Shown here one piece after another: positions 27,341-38,447 of a stretch of 64,000 nt of DNA (position 1 is its first letter; each line of letters begins with the position of its first letter). The notes under the pieces are model-generated. The model worked only from the letters and a program-made list of their open reading frames with translations, made no database searches and was not told the DNA's origin. The stretch lies in contig JBBMOA010000013.1 in assembly GCA_037954235.1 (NCBI GenBank), forward strand, positions 20,623,001 to 20,687,000, written 5' to 3'. Source of the stretch: Aulostomus chinensis. Lineage: Eukaryota; Chordata; Actinopteri; Syngnathiformes; Aulostomidae. The position numbers and the translations under genes were made by a program.

Positions 27341-27913
27341 GGGTCCTGGACCCCGAAGGATTGGTGTTAGGTAGCTTTTCAGTGCCAGAATCACTAAGAT
27401 GGATGCACCATTGGCTGGTGACATGCTGATGTTTGTTGATTTCATAGTCTATCTAACGATTGAACTTTCCCAGCACAGTTCCTGTTGCCTTCGAATACAT
27501 AACCTATCTACGTGCTGTATGACTTGCCGATTTACTCTATTCTAAATTTGAGCTCAGAAAAGCAGACTTGAGTCAAAACGTCTGCATTTATGTGACACGA
27601 CCACAATCACCAGAAAACCTTTCATAAATGTTCTATACTCATTCAATTTAACGTTCTTCACACGCTGAAGATGTTTAAAGAACCCATCTTATTTGGAATA
27701 TATTAGATAAGGGATCTGGTGGCTGTGCTGGTGTGACCGTGACCAGGACAGAACTCCAGCTGGGAGAAGCAGGAGCACATTGAGGAAAAGTGGATGTTGC
27801 CTGCATTCAAAGAAGGATTTCTGCAAATTTCAGCTCCTATGTGTTGTCATTCACGCTGCCTTTCTGGTCATCTTTCTCAGGATTAACCGCTGTGGTGGTG
27901 CTGCCTTGACTGT

Positions 27914-27997
27914 ATGAAATGTGAATCATGTCAGAAAACATTTTGGAAGACATCTTCATCAAACGATCTCAGCAGAAGAAGAAGACCTCCCCCTTGA
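27914..27997 (+). other. Upstream ORF overlapping the btk start
   Basis: An ATG 14 bp before the btk start codon, in another frame, opens a 27-codon frame that ends in TGA inside the first btk coding exon. If included in the mature mRNA it would lower initiation at the btk ATG. Its context (TGTATGA) is weak, so leaky scanning is expected. Confidence 0.4.
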
Positions 27998-30900
27998 ACT
28001 ACAAGGAGAGATGGTTCATTCTCACCAAGGAAAAACTCTCCTACTATGATTATGATCCCGATAAAGGGGTAGGTGCACGTACACCACACGTGATAAAATA
28101 TCTGATAACAATCTTGGTTTGCATTCCATGTAATCTCACTTGTTGTCACTTTCCTTATCCGTTTCCTCATCTGCCAAGCAGAAGCGAAAATGTTTAAGAG
28201 GGTCAGTTGACCTGGAGAAGATCAAGTGCGTAGAAGAAGTCAAGCCAGAGCCCAACAGCCCACAGGAGCGCATGTATGCATTCCAGGTAGACCTTTTTAG
28301 CGATTTATCCAACATAGAAGGACGATTACAAAGAAATATACAAAATATGTATTGTTGCAATAACATACCTTTCTAAAATCAGTATCACAATGTATGATTT
28401 TAAAGTCTTTGATCGAGCTGTTGAACGTTGTGATACTGATACCGATCAATAGTGATGAGGGAGACCTATAACTGCAATTTGGTTTTTGAAAAATATGGCG
28501 CACAATTATTCAAAGTAACACAAACTGCTACACAAAACTTTGCTGAAATGATTTTTACAGGAATGTTTCATAAAAAGAGCGCTTGCAATGTTATCTTAAG
28601 ACGAGGAGTAGTTTTTGATGAATGAATGAAAAGGCTCATTGTTTGCTGAATCCAGTTTCCAGTTATCCAGGCTGATTATCTGGTGACCCCCTATTTCAAT
28701 CTCACTTCTATTCTGATGTATTTGACAAATTCTTTGGGGGATGAAGGAAGTGGCATTGTTTTTTTGTTTGTTTGTTTTGAATTCATGACCATGATGGTAA
28801 GAACACAGAAACAAAGCTCATATCGTACACCGTAAGCGGTGAATAAAACACATTTTTACTCAGATGATGGTGCAGGTGAAGCAAATAAAACAGGAAGCAA
28901 AAGTCAGGTGTCTGGTTTAACCATGAGAGAAAACCCCCAAATTTATGCAAAGTCTCTGTCCCAAATACAGTTGTACACGTCCGTCATTTTCATATTTACA
29001 TGATATTATTGCTAAACATGATAATGAAAAATATATAGTGTCATTATAACATTTTATGAAGAAATAACCTTAAAAAAAAAGGAGTAATTTTCATTATTTC
29101 CTCAGGTAATTTATGATGAGGGGCCGCTGTACATTTTTGCCAAGACGGACAATGTTCGGGATCAGTGGATAAGGAAGCTGAAAGAAAGTTCGTATGCAAC
29201 TTTACAGTTGAATTTTGTGTTTTGTTCCTATAGCCTTTCATAGTATAGAGCATGGGACAAAGGGATCGCATGTCCATGCAAATGCAAATGTTGATTTAAT
29301 GTAAATGTCCCATGTGTGCGCTCGTACTTGTTCTTAGTGGTGCGCTTCAACAAGGATCTGTTGCAGAAGTACCACCCTTGTTTCTGGGTGGATGGCATGT
29401 GGCTGTGCTGCCAGCAGGAAGTTAAACAGGCCATGGGCTGCAAGGTTCTGGACACCAAGAACGGTGAGGAAAAGATTTCCATTGGTTTGAAATCAGCTGC
29501 AACCCCAGATTCAAATGATATCATTCACAGGTTTCACGTCAAAAACATCTCGCCGACGGGGCTCCAGGAAGCCTCTTCCCCCAACCCCATCTGAGGTAAA
29601 TTCAAGCCTTTCACTCATTAGGAACACTTTTTTTTGAATAATGCATCCATTCACTTTACATTGTTTCAGGAAAAGCTTGGCCGGCCTTTACCCCCACAGC
29701 CAACTCAACTACACAGCCTCTCTGTGGGTGTGACTGTCATAGCAGAGTATAATTACAGCACCATGACACCCCACGACCTGGAGCTGAGGAAGGATGAGGA
29801 GTACACCATCATTGAGATGTCCGACCCAAACTGGTGGAAAGCCAGGGACAAATATGGGTGAGACAGAAGGTTCCAAATCAGGGGAGCCAAAACTACAGTG
29901 GTTTAAAAAAGATCAAGGCACACATAACAAACAGACCATAACAAACTGAATTTGGTGTTTATAGTTTACAGCTAAAAGTCAGTAGATTAAAATAATGAAA
30001 ATGAAAAGCAGTTTAAGAGCTTGTAGATAAGGGGCCATTTTTTTTCTTTGTGATAATTGAAAAAAATAATGTATACGATGATTTAACGGATGAAATATAA
30101 TTATTGTTTCATGAATTAATCAAGTACACAGAAATAGTAGATGTAGGAATGCCCCTCAGGGCCTCGTCAGGTGACACAGCTGTTTCTCTATTCATGGGAA
30201 CATTCTTGACAATCTTTTGGGTTTATTTGTGGATTTTGTTTGCAGAAACGAAGGATATATACCTAGTAATTATGTCGTGGAAGCAGTGGATGGATTAGAA
30301 AGATATGAGTGAGTAACCACACATACACGTCTCTATAATGATTCTTAAATAATTTCACTTGTTTATATTATGCAGTGTAACTGTTGATCCCATTTATGTT
30401 TGCATTTGTCGGTTAACTATTTGCAAAGATCCCTTCAAATATAGATGCACAAAAATGTATTTCTCATGGCTAAAACCACAAAAACTAACTTTTCACAGCT
30501 GGTATTGCAAGAACACAAACCGCAGCCAGGCAGAAAAGCTCCTCAGGGCTGAGGTAAAACCAAAAACTGAAACAGAGAGTATTGTAATGAGAATGCACTT
30601 CTGATTTATTCGAGTGCTCCCAACAAAATTATTCCTAATCTCTTTGTTGTTGTCTGCCCTCAGAACAAAGATGGAGGATTTTTGGTGCGAGACTCCAGCA
30701 AGGCTGGGATATACACCGTGTCTCTGTTCAGCAAAGGCGGCAGGTGTGAAACCATAAATGTGTGAAACTGCTGCTGCATCATTTTTGTAGTATATCTACT
30801 GCCTCCAGTCATGTGTGACCATGTCAAAAGAAGAACCGTTTGTAATGAAAGCAGAAATGGCGGGCCACAGAGCGAGAATGATGTAAATGATTTATGCAAA

Positions 30901-33667
30901 ACTCGGACTAATCTGCCTGCAGAACGTTTCATCACGTGGCTCGAACTGAACAACATCCTCGATAACATCGAGGAGATATTACATGCATACGTGATCTATG
31001 ATAGACAACTGAGTAGATAAAAAACAATCTGCTGTAAACTGATCATACTTTTCCTCTCTACAGAGAAACTGGAGGAAGCTGCAGACATTATAACATCTGC
31101 ACCACAGCACAAGGACAGTTTTACCTGGCAGAAAAGCATTATTTCAGCACGATTCCCGAGCTTATCAACTACCACCAGCACAATGCAGCAGGTTAACGCC
31201 TCCAAATAAATCAATATTAAATCACTCAGTTATTTTATATTCATCATACAATAGAATGTGATTAAATAATGGATATGTTTTTGATAGCAGTGAAAAGGAA
31301 GTGAGTGAACAGGTGAAGACGCAATTAAATATAGTGACAAAACCAAAATATTTTTTTTTTAAAAATCTGTTGAAGTCTATCCATCTGATAATGATCCGGT
31401 CGTCTATGTCCTTTACTAGGTATGTTTAGCAGGCTTAAGTACATTGTGTCTACTCGGGCGCGGCCGCCATCAACAGTAGGCCTCGGCTATGGTAAGTGCA
31501 GCAATATGACTTCAGTTAAAGGCCAGATTTTAGATACACTTCTGAATCTATTTTAGTCTTATGGAACATGGTGGAATTTGGGAAAATATGCCTCTTTACA
31601 AACCTCCCAAGAGCCAGGCAAGAAGACTTCTCTCCTTTTGGGTACAGTGATGACCTGAAACTCACAGAGACTATCGAATGCTAATTAGCTTAGATATAAT
31701 AATACTGGTAATTGATGGGAATAGTTAGCATACCTCCATCTAAAGTCAAATACAATTTTCCCCACACTTTCTGCCTGCATTAGTTTTTGGTAGAATGAAA
31801 GGTCCTGGTAGCCATGCAGGCATAATGGAGGTGTGCTAATGTGCCTATCCACTGCCATTCATTGTGCTAAGCTAACCAACAGTTGGCCAGTCTCTGTGTT
31901 TCTCAGCTTCCTACTGCATTGCATGAAATATCTAACCTTGAAATATAGTAATGTTGTAAAACAAAAAGATTAAACTCAAGAAACTGCTTCAAAGTCAAAA
32001 TAATCTTTAAATGGAACACAGTGTAGAAGAGTAAAATGAGAAACCTTAAAAAAAGTTAAAACAGTGAAAATGTAAGCAAATGCTCTTTGATTAAAAATGC
32101 ATTTTGATGTGAAAAGTGATTCAGAAATTCTCCTTTTTCTCTCAAATGCTCCAGGCGTGTGGGAGATTGACCCCCACAATGTGACCTTCATCAAGGAGCT
32201 GGGTACGGGTCAGTTCGGGGTCGTGAAGTATGGAAAATGGAGGGGCCAGCATGATGTGGCTATCAAGATGATTAAAGAAGGCTCCATGTCAGAAGATGAC
32301 TTCATAGAAGAAGCCAAAATCATGATGTAAGAACAAGGTTATTTGAAATTCAGTACTGAATTTATGTTCATGATTTGTCAAACTAATGTGCAACACCAGA
32401 AAAAGTAATACCACTAACTGCTGCTAGACAAACAAGCTCACAATATCGAACTTTTCAAACCAGGAAGCTTCACCATGAGAACCTGGTCCAGCTGTATGGC
32501 GTCTGCACCAAACAAAGACCCATTTATATAGTGACTGAGTTCCTTTCCAATGGCTGCCTGCTGACATACCTCAAGGAGGGGCTGAAGCAGCACCCAACAT
32601 CTGTCCAGCTGCTTGAGATGTGTAAAGATGTCTCTGAGGGAATGGCCTATCTTGAGTCCAAGCAGTACATCCATAGAGACCTGGTGAGGAACAACCACCT
32701 CACTACATTCTTTTACCTGCCTTAACTTTCCAATTACTACCATCGATTGAATCCACTGGAATGTTTCTTTCATCATCAGGCTGCCAGGAACTGTTTAGTC
32801 GATGGCAACGGTACCATCAAAGTTACTGACTTTGGACTCTCGAGGTAAAATATGTCACCTGAGTGACAGCAAACATACATTTATGTTTTATGAGGTTTTT
32901 TTTTTTTTTAAATCATCTTCTTTTGTCCTCAGGTATGTTTTAGACGATGAGTACACAAGCTCTGCAGGTTCAAAGTTCCCTGTGCGTTGGTCTCCTCCTG
33001 AGGTTCTCCTTTACTGCAAATTCAGCAGCAAGTCAGACATGTGGGCCTACGGTGAGTGAACAGCTAACATGTCGTGTCACATTTTGATTTCGTGCCATAT
33101 TGACTATTGATGCGCATATATTTTTAGGGGTTCTAATGTGGGAGGTGTACACTTTGGGTCGACTTCCATATGAACGCCTGAACAACACAGAAATCGTGGA
33201 TCAGGTATCCAGGGGCCTGCGCCTCTACCGCCCCCAGCTGGCCAATGAAAAGGTCTACAGCATAATGTCAAGCTGCTGGCTGGACGTAAGAGAAATCTGC
33301 ATTGCCTTGAGATTTTAAAGCTGTAGTGGAGAACTTTTACATAAATGAGCTCACACAATGCTCATTAAGATAGCTGTTGCCACTTGAAATCTCTACATTG
33401 CACTTTATGCAGTTTGTGAATACGGGGACAGTCCCCTGCTGTGGTTAAATGATTTATTCTTGTTGCACTACACTACCGCTGTCACTTCACGAGACAGAAG
33501 TGTTGCACTGCAGCTTTAAAATGTGATAATTATGATCTGATAAGAAATTATGTTACTTTCTAACAACCAATTCCATTTATTTTCTTTTTTTTCAGAAAGC
33601 AGATGAGAGACCCACCTTCCAGGAGATGGCATTGACTGTTCGAGATTTGTTGTATGAGCTCCAGTAA
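27928..33667 (+). CDS. btk: Bruton tyrosine kinase (Tec family)
   Basis: This cytoplasmic kinase couples the B-cell receptor and PIP3 to PLC-gamma signalling. Coding exons: 27928-28068, 28182-28286, 29106-29187, 29338-29463, 29531-29595, 29670-29857, 30246-30308, 30499-30553, 30664-30743, 31064-31191, 31420-31491, 32155-32326, 32464-32683, 32780-32844, 32933-33051, 33128-33285, 33596-33667 (636 aa; human 659). Order: PH domain (about 3-112, PIP3-contacting Arg28), zinc-binding Tec motif (His122, Cys133, Cys134, Cys144), proline-rich KPLPPTP, SH3 (Tyr200 at the human Y223 position), SH2 (Arg284 in FLVRDSS), kinase domain. The kinase has GTGQFG, Lys406, gatekeeper Thr450, Cys457 (human C481), HRD Asp498, DFG Asp516 and activation-loop Tyr528. 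The PH domain is about 21 residues shorter than human. ITK and TEC are less likely given the kinase sequence and the rpl36a-timm8a neighbours. Confidence 0.96.
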
Positions 33668-33998
33668 ATCTCGAAGTAATCCAACTGGAAACATGAACAC
33701 AAATCCTTCAGCTCCTGGAAGACAAAACATACTTTCAGCAGTTTTCACTGAGGTCCTCTGTAATGTGAATATGTGAAATGTGAATGTCACAATAATTCAT
33801 TGAAACAACCTAGTTATCACCTTATTGCAAGTAAAGCCGCTATATCTTATAGAATAGATTTTTTATATATATATTTTATTGAAGTTAGAGGGAGATGTGA
33901 TGATTGTATCTGTTTTTAATGTCTTACGTAGAGTCGGTACAGAATGATGAGATTTGCATGCAGGAATAAAAAAAAAAATCATTGTAAAATACTGCGCA

Positions 33999-34004
33999 AA
34001 TAAA
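33999..34004 (+). terminator. btk: btk polyadenylation signal (AATAAA)
   Basis: AATAAA about 330 bp after the btk stop; another AATAAA lies at 33965-33970. Either can serve. Confidence 0.6.
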
Positions 34005-34262
34005 AGCCAAGTATGCCAGGCTTTGAAATACTGAAAAATGAAAATGACTGTCAATTGGAAGTGAAATCAAAAGAAAAAACTACTGTGCAGCAAAGACGAT
34101 GAAGGGATTTCATCAAAAATGTTTGGTAAATTCGAAGAACCAGATGCTCTTTTTGAAAGAAGAAAAAGCATTAAAAATGAAATTCAGTGTCCTGTTTAAC
34201 ACATAAACTGTAATATTACAGTTAGTCTAATATAATAGTAAAAGGCAAAGTTTAAACATTTA

Positions 34263-34263
<1 letters not shown>

Positions 34264-34316
<53 letters not shown>
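34264..34316 (+). repeat. TG/TA/CA microsatellite flanking the Tc1 relic (left)
   Basis: (TG)n passes into (TA)n and then (CA)n directly abutting the transposon end. It is the mirror image of the right-hand tract at 35091-35208. Confidence 0.9.
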
Positions 34317-35211
<895 letters not shown>

Positions 35212-35421
35212 AATATTAGTGGAGTTGCTATCAAGACCATTTAAATCAAACCACCATGTATTTAAGTATTTAATATATTTTGAATTCTAACATGAACTAA
35301 ATCGCTTGACCACAGAATGAACATCAACATATCCAGAGAGGTTCAATCGGCACATTGTACCATGTCACGATGGCGTAATCGCACTGTAAGGTGGTGTGAC
35401 GTTGCAAGAACACGCTCTCTG

Positions 35422-35542
35422 ATTGGCCGACCCGCTTCCTGTTCCCCGCCGTGTCCATACATACACGTGAAGGTCAGCATTCGACGCGTTTGTTGTTAGC
35501 TGGCTGCAGAATAAAAACTAGCAGGGTTTATTTAATATAAGT
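35422..35542 (+). promoter_or_regulatory. timm8a: Probable timm8a promoter and 5'UTR
   Basis: An inverted CCAAT box (ATTGG, 35422-35426) followed by GC-rich sequence lies about 120 bp before the ATG. No TATA box is seen, consistent with a housekeeping gene. Confidence 0.45.
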
Positions 35543-36779
35543 ATGGACGGCCAGGCAGCGACATCGGACCCTCAGCTTCAGCAGTTCATCGAAATCGAGT
35601 CTCAAAAGCAGCGATTTCAGCAGCTGGTGCATCAGATGACGGAGGTTTGCTGGGTAAGTAAGAGCCGCTACGAGCTTGAGATGGAAGTCTGTCGGTGGGT
35701 CCTTCTTTTATTTGTCAGTGAGTTGAACTGCTAAGATTTTCTTTAGAGTTTTATAGTTCCAGATAGATGCTTTAATGTGCTTTGGTGAATTATGTAGGCT
35801 GAAGAATACTTACTGTGGACATGTAATGCTGTGTGCTACAGTGAAATGTCCCCCTCTGTTTTTAGGAAAGATCTCACCGGCGTTCCGTATGTCTTCAGTT
35901 GCGACATTAAAACTATGTCCCCCCCCCTGTAACTTACACTATTCTTATTTCAGATGCTTGAACATGACATTTTTTCAAATTAACGTAGGGTTATTTTACG
36001 TCTGCCCAGAAGACATGATGTGTTCACTGAACCAGTCCATAGTTTGGAATTGAAAGCACTGTAGTTTGCACGTTTTACAAGTTCAGCCCAGAGTTGACTT
36101 GAATCCGTCTTAAAGTTGGACCTCCTAAATGCACTTAAATACAAAGAGTAAAATGTGTTTAGAATGCTCCAAAATATACCTTTTTATAATGAAGTATCTG
36201 GACCCGATTAATATGATAAAAAAAAAAATGATGCGCTTTTAGAAATTATTTTACACATTATTTGTAGTAATGACAATGATCTGCACCTCAACAATTATCT
36301 GTCTGATGTTGAAGTATTTTTTGTAGTTTTGTGGGAACACTGTACAAATAATTTTATGATTATCTGTGTTTTTATTTTGGATATATTCTGTACATTTCCT
36401 CCCCGTTAGCTACTGGTGCGACTCAGAACCTCTCTGCTAAACCTGACACCTGTCAGTGAAACAGTAGCAGCTTGCAGACAGCAGCAAGATAACAAACGCT
36501 GGGCTCTTTCAATTTTAGCGTTAAATTATTTTAGCAGCTTCTTTGTCCGAGTTTTTGTTAGTAATTGTTCTGTATGCGATAGATGTCACTAAAGTTTGTT
36601 GTGTCCTCTGTCTGTAGGAGAAATGCATGGACAAACCTGGGCCGAAGCTGGACTCAAGGACAGAAATGTGCTTTGTCAACTGCGTGGAGCGATTTATTGA
36701 CACCAGCCAGTTCATCCTAAACCGTCTAGAACAGACTCAGAGGAGTAGAGGTTCACTCTCTGAGAATATGTTAGACTAA
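35543..36779 (+). CDS. timm8a: Mitochondrial import chaperone subunit Tim8A
   Basis: Small Tim protein of the mitochondrial intermembrane space; with Tim13 it escorts hydrophobic precursors to the inner membrane. Two exons, 35543-35653 and 36618-36779, joined by a GT-AG intron at a codon boundary, encode 90 aa (human 97). The twin CX3C motifs are Cys36/Cys40 (CWEKC) and Cys55/Cys59 (CFVNC), which form the two structural disulfides. The core around FQQLVHQMTEVCW and FIDTSQFILNRLEQTQ is nearly identical to human, while the N-terminal serine run of human is reduced to a short GQAATS. There is no cleavable presequence, as expected for this family. TIMM8B is excluded by sequence and by position next to btk, as in mammals. 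Confidence 0.96.
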
Positions 36780-37249
36780 AGTTGAAAATGCATCTCTGGA
36801 AGACCTCATCACCCAAACGACCTTCAGCCGAAAAACAAGACTGTTCGGTCTTGTGTGTTGCAGAACTGTCAGGTCAGCTGTCAAAGGAACATCAGATACA
36901 AGTGCCTCCTATTAACACCGTGTACGTTTTGTCCTCATGCACTCGTGGTGTGTTGATTTCTCCTCCACTTAGCGGGATGAGTGTTCCAGCACTGGGAAAT
37001 CATACTTGGTTGCTAGCAGTGACTTGATGTTGGATTTTGTTTGTCATTACATACACGGGGAGTTATGTCAGTCGTAGAAGTCGCTTCACGAAGCAGATGG
37101 AATGTGCTGACGATCAACGAGCAGGAAGTGTGAACAATGCGCACATCTACGTCACCTGAAGACCACCCGGACGTTGCTGCGCATGCTGGTTAAAAACATG
37201 ATTGAATAAGTGTGACCAACAGCTCAAGACTTTTGGAGTGCACATATGC

Positions 37250-37255
37250 AATAAA
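37250..37255 (+). terminator. timm8a: timm8a polyadenylation signal (AATAAA)
   Basis: AATAAA about 470 bp after the timm8a stop. It lies only 64 bp from a candidate signal of the convergent NIPA2-like gene. Confidence 0.6.
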
Positions 37256-37313
37256 CCAATTCCAATTGATTATGTCTCTTATGGGAAAATGCAGTCAGAT
37301 GAAGTAGTTAAGT

Positions 37314-37319
37314 TTTATT
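37314..37319 (-). terminator. Candidate NIPA2-like polyadenylation signal
   Basis: AATAAA on the minus strand about 1.1 kb after the stop. Another lies at 37461-37466. The 3'UTR would otherwise show nothing but the TA/CA tract at 38235-38284. The choice between the two signals cannot be made from sequence. Confidence 0.4.
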
Positions 37320-38231
37320 TAGCATCCTCCGACACAAAAGGCACTTGAAATATGTTACAACTTACAAAAGGAAACAGCGTTCTTTGGCAAAGCTTTACTG
37401 AGGTATTACAGGCATTCATCTAATGAAATTTTCAAACTTGAACATCAGTGACGGACACTTTTTATTCAATTCATTGTTGGTCATAAGTTGGGTTACGTAA
37501 CCTTTTTTTTTTTTTTTTAAGTTTTTGTTAGTGCAAAAGTTCCACTAAGGTTACTTTGTGTAACAAAAGGCACATTCTGGCTTGTGTGGACTAAAGCTCA
37601 ACAACCAGTTATAATGTAAAGAATAAATACAGAAATGCTACATTCACTTTGTTCTGTCTTTCTAAACCACAAACAGATGCAAAAGCACCTTTGTGTACAG
37701 CAAAGAATACAATAGAGCACAACATCCGAAACCTTTGCCAGGAGATAAGAGTCGGCTACAGTTGTTCAAAGTTCTGCATCCTCTAACATGTCAATCAAGT
37801 GATTAATAAATTACACTCGACTTTTGATCTTTGGACACTACAAAGCCAGATTCCTTTACTCTATAATCTGCCCCCAAATGCTCAGGTGATCCCACGGAAA
37901 AGTTAGAGAAATCCAGTGTAACAATGAAGCATAATTTGAAGTCACATTTCACCAAACAAATGAATTTTGCCTTTCAACTCGTCACAAATAAGTGTCTTGA
38001 TTTCAGGGATATTTTTTTTCTTATTATTTGTGACTCAAAGATGCACCAAGCCAGGTATATTTAGCTTGGAGCTAATGGCAGCTAACAGCTAACAACAGGG
38101 GCTGGTTTGTTAGTTTTTAACTTACTGAGAACATGACTGGATAAAGAGGATGTGAATCACACCGGACGATGGGCTTCAGGGTTTGCAAATCTTTCTGCAT
38201 TTTTGCTGTTTTGTTGCTGTAGCCATTATTA

Positions 38232-38234
<3 letters not shown>

Positions 38235-38284
<50 letters not shown>
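38235..38284 (+). repeat. (TA)n(CA)n microsatellite
   Basis: About 38 bp of TA followed by about 12 bp of CA, within the likely 3'UTR of the NIPA2-like gene. Confidence 0.95.
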
Positions 38285-38447
38285 GTGTCACTCTTTGGAA
38301 ACAAGTCATACTCCATTTAGCGACGTACAGACTTGAATTTGGGCTTGTACTGTAAAACTTCTCACGTCGTAAAAAGGTGATGTATTTCAAAGATTTTAAA
38401 TTGTTACTAGAAGTTTTTATAAATAGTTTGCAGACTCTTGGTTCTCT

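Larger units (their letters stand above)
24393..27880. other. rpl36a-btk intergenic region and btk 5' region
   Basis: No coding exon is recognisable. The interval should contain the btk promoter and its non-coding first exon. Candidates are described separately: an ETS-type site with a downstream splice donor at 26243-26321, and a truncated SINE at 27178-27340. A good acceptor (polypyrimidine then CAG at 27878-27880) opens the exon that carries the btk start codon. The rest is AT-rich with short G-rich and poly-T runs and no recognised element. Confidence 0.5.

Noticed and set aside
27928..33667. Alternative assignment as ITK or TEC
   Set aside because: The shortened PH loop resembles those paralogues, but the kinase domain, NGCLL context and synteny point to BTK.
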